Assembly (NCBI GenBank): GCA_015657735.1
Contig: SSSX01000617.1
Location: 1-14,187, forward strand
Reading direction: 5' to 3'
DNA: 14,187 bases
DNA from: Zoogloeaceae bacterium
GTDB taxonomy: Bacteria > Pseudomonadota > Gammaproteobacteria > Burkholderiales > Rhodocyclaceae
Positions 12,560-14,187 of the stretch are shown one piece after another. Each line of letters begins with the position of its first letter. Positions within the stretch are counted from its first letter, which is position 1. A program made the translations under genes and the position numbers. The notes under the pieces are model-generated. The model worked only from the letters and a program-made list of their open reading frames with translations, was not told the origin of the DNA and searched no databases.

Positions 12560-14187
12560 ATGCTCTCCCGCCTCATCGAATTTTCCCTGACCCAGCGCCT
12601 GCTGGTGCTGGTCGCCACGCTGCTGTTGATCGGCGCCGGCGTGGTGGCGTGGAACGGCCTGCCGATCGACGCCTTCCCGGACGTCTCGACGACCCAGGTC
12701 AAGCTCATCATCAAGGCGCCCGGCATGACGCCGGAGGAAGTCGAGTCGCGCATCACGGTGCCCATCGAGCAGGAGATGCTGGGCATTCCGCACCAGCGCA
12801 TCCTGCGCTCGACGTCCAAGTACGCGCTGGCCGACGTGACCCTCGATTTCGACGACGGCACCGACATCTACTGGGCCCGCCAGCAGGTCGGCGAGCGCCT
12901 CGCCAACGTGATGGGCAACCTGCCGCCGGGCGCCACCGGCGGCCTGGCGCCGATCACCACGCCGCTGGGCGAGATGTTCATGTTCACCATCGAGGGGCCG
13001 GTGTCGCTCGAGGAGAAGCGCACCCTGCTCGACTGGACGATCCGCCCGGCGCTGCGCACCGTGGCCGGCGTGGCCGACGTGAACAGCCTCGGCGGCGAAG
13101 TGCGCAGCTTCGAGATCGTCCCCGATCCGGCGGCGCTGGCCGCCCGCGGCCTGACCCTCGCCGCCCTGCACGCGGCCCTCGAGGCCAACAACCGCAACGA
13201 CGGCGCCGGCCGCCTCAGCGAAGGCGAGGAAACCCTGCTGGTGCGCGCCGAAGGCGCCATCCGCCAGCTCGACGACGTGCGCGCCATCGTGCTGCGCAGC
13301 CAGGGCGGGATCGTCCGCGTCGGCGACGTCGCCACGGTGCGCATCGGCGCCCTGACCCGCTACGGCGCCGTCACCCGCAGCGGCGAGGGCGAGGCGGTCG
13401 AAGGGCTGGTCCTCGGCCTGCGCGGCGCCAACGCCGGCAAGGTCGTCGCCGCGGTCAAGGCGCGCCTCGCCGACCTCACGCCGCAACTGCCGCCGGGGGT
13501 CAGCATCGTCCCCTTCTACGACCGCAGCGAGCTGGTCGGCCGCGCCGTTCACACCGTCTCGAAGGCGCTGGTCGAAGCCATCGTGCTGGTGCTGGTGCTG
13601 CTGCTGGCCTTCCTCGGCAATCTGCGCGCCGCGCTGGTCGTCGCGCTGATGCTGCCGCTGGCTGCGCTGGCGACCTTCATCGCGATGCGCGCGGTCGGGC
13701 TGTCGGCCAACCTGATGAGCCTCGGCGGGCTGGCGATCGCCATCGGCATGCTCGTCGATGCCGCCGTGGTGGTGGTCGAAAACGTCGAAACCCAGCTCGC
13801 CGACGGCGCCGCCTCCGCCCGCCAGCCGCTGCTGCACCTGGTGTTCCGGGCCACCCGGGAAGTCGCCACGCCGGTCGCCTCGGGGATCCTGATCATCGTC
13901 ATCGTGTTCCTGCCGCTGCTCACGCTCGAAGGGCTGGAAGGCAAGCTGTTCAGCCCGGTGGCGCTGACCATCGTGTTCGCGCTGTCGGCCTCGCTGATCC
14001 TGTCGCTGACCGTGGTGCCGGTGCTGGCCTCGTTCCTGCTCAAACGCGGCGACGCCCACGAACCGTGGCTGGTGCGCAAGCTGCAGGCCGCCTACGCACC
14101 GCTGCTGGCCTTCGCGCTGAACCGCGGGCGGCTGGTGGCCGGGCTCGCCGTCGCCTCGCTGGGCGCCGCCGCGGTCGCCTACCTGAC
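12560..14187 (+). CDS. HME-type RND efflux pump permease (CusA/CzcA family), N-terminal half, cut by window end
   Basis: The first 542 residues of a protein normally about 1,030 long. TM1 is about 11-31, followed by the heavy-metal-efflux opening GLPIDAFPDVSTTQVKL. The first periplasmic loop follows (EVESRITVPIEQEMLGIP near 72-90), then TM2-TM6 from about residue 336 to 497 and the start of the next TM near the edge. The TM4 motif is AIGMLVDAAVVVVENVE with Asp400 and Glu407. Asp400 matches the proton-relay Asp of CusA, while the extra upstream Asp seen in CzcA-type pumps is Ala here. The residues that decide substrate in CusA (periplasmic methionines) lie beyond the window, so the metal cannot be named. 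It has no clear ribosome site and follows the adaptor gene after 81 bases. No outer-membrane channel gene is visible. Confidence 0.9.
   Translation, partial: MLSRLIEFSLTQRLLVLVATLLLIGAGVVAWNGLPIDAFPDVSTTQVKLIIKAPGMTPEEVESRITVPIEQEMLGIPHQRILRSTSKYALADVTLDFDDGTDIYWARQQVGERLANVMGNLPPGATGGLAPITTPLGEMFMFTIEGPVSLEEKRTLLDWTIRPALRTVAGVADVNSLGGEVRSFEIVPDPAALAARGLTLAALHAALEANNRNDGAGRLSEGEETLLVRAEGAIRQLDDVRAIVLRSQGGIVRVGDVATVRIGALTRYGAVTRSGEGEAVEGLVLGLRGANAGKVVAAVKARLADLTPQLPPGVSIVPFYDRSELVGRAVHTVSKALVEAIVLVLVLLLAFLGNLRAALVVALMLPLAALATFIAMRAVGLSANLMSLGGLAIAIGMLVDAAVVVVENVETQLADGAASARQPLLHLVFRATREVATPVASGILIIVIVFLPLLTLEGLEGKLFSPVALTIVFALSASLILSLTVVPVLASFLLKRGDAHEPWLVRKLQAAYAPLLAFALNRGRLVAGLAVASLGAAAVAYL

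Noticed and set aside
12530..14059. Long minus-strand frame opposite the RND pump
   Set aside because: Antisense shadow rich in Gln, Asp and His; the pump frame on the plus strand is unmistakable.
1..14187. CRISPR arrays, tRNA or rRNA genes, insertion sequences, integrases
   Set aside because: No regularly spaced repeats, no tRNA-like cloverleaf with a CCA-type end, and no transposase or integrase motifs were seen on either strand.

Overview
The window is very GC-rich, tightly packed bacterial DNA. The gene families (PedF-type cytochrome c, quinoprotein-associated accessory proteins, two AcoR-type sigma-54 activators, several small c-type cytochromes, an HME-type RND pump) suggest a respiratory, metabolically versatile betaproteobacterium, perhaps of the Rhodocyclales. 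The taxonomic guess is inference from gene content and base composition only.

Left part (1-5270): an alcohol-oxidation-type module. The 5' end of an AcoR-like activator runs leftward out of the window. Divergent from it is a three-gene operon: a PedF-like cytochrome c-550, a Tat-exported MxaJ/XoxJ-like periplasmic binding protein, and a YVTN beta-propeller protein. A near-perfect sigma-54 promoter (363-379) precedes the operon. A recurring TGCTCCA/TGGAGCA dyad lies upstream of that promoter, forms the core of the hairpin after the operon, and recurs once before the second regulator. Then come a small cytochrome c on the minus strand and a complete second AcoR-type activator on the plus strand. 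No quinoprotein dehydrogenase is in the window, so the operon is an accessory set whose enzyme must lie elsewhere.

Middle part (5271-8700): a small lipoprotein, then a LysR regulator divergent from a two-gene transporter operon (an EamA/DMT exporter and an AEC-family permease). The LysR/transporter gap holds a nested palindrome that looks like a LysR operator. A strong bidirectional terminator (8653-8690) ends the transporter operon.

Right part (8701-14187): on the minus strand, a cytochrome c gene lies downstream of a membrane sensor histidine kinase of the NarX/UhpB class with no partner response regulator in view, followed by a terminator-bounded gene for an unknown secreted protein. Divergent from that gene is an efflux operon: a periplasmic adaptor and the first half of an HME-type (CusA/CzcA-like) RND pump, cut by the window end. 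Upstream of it is a perfect PmrA-type box, CTTAAG-N5-CTTAAG. I saw no tRNA or rRNA genes, CRISPR arrays, insertion sequences or origins.
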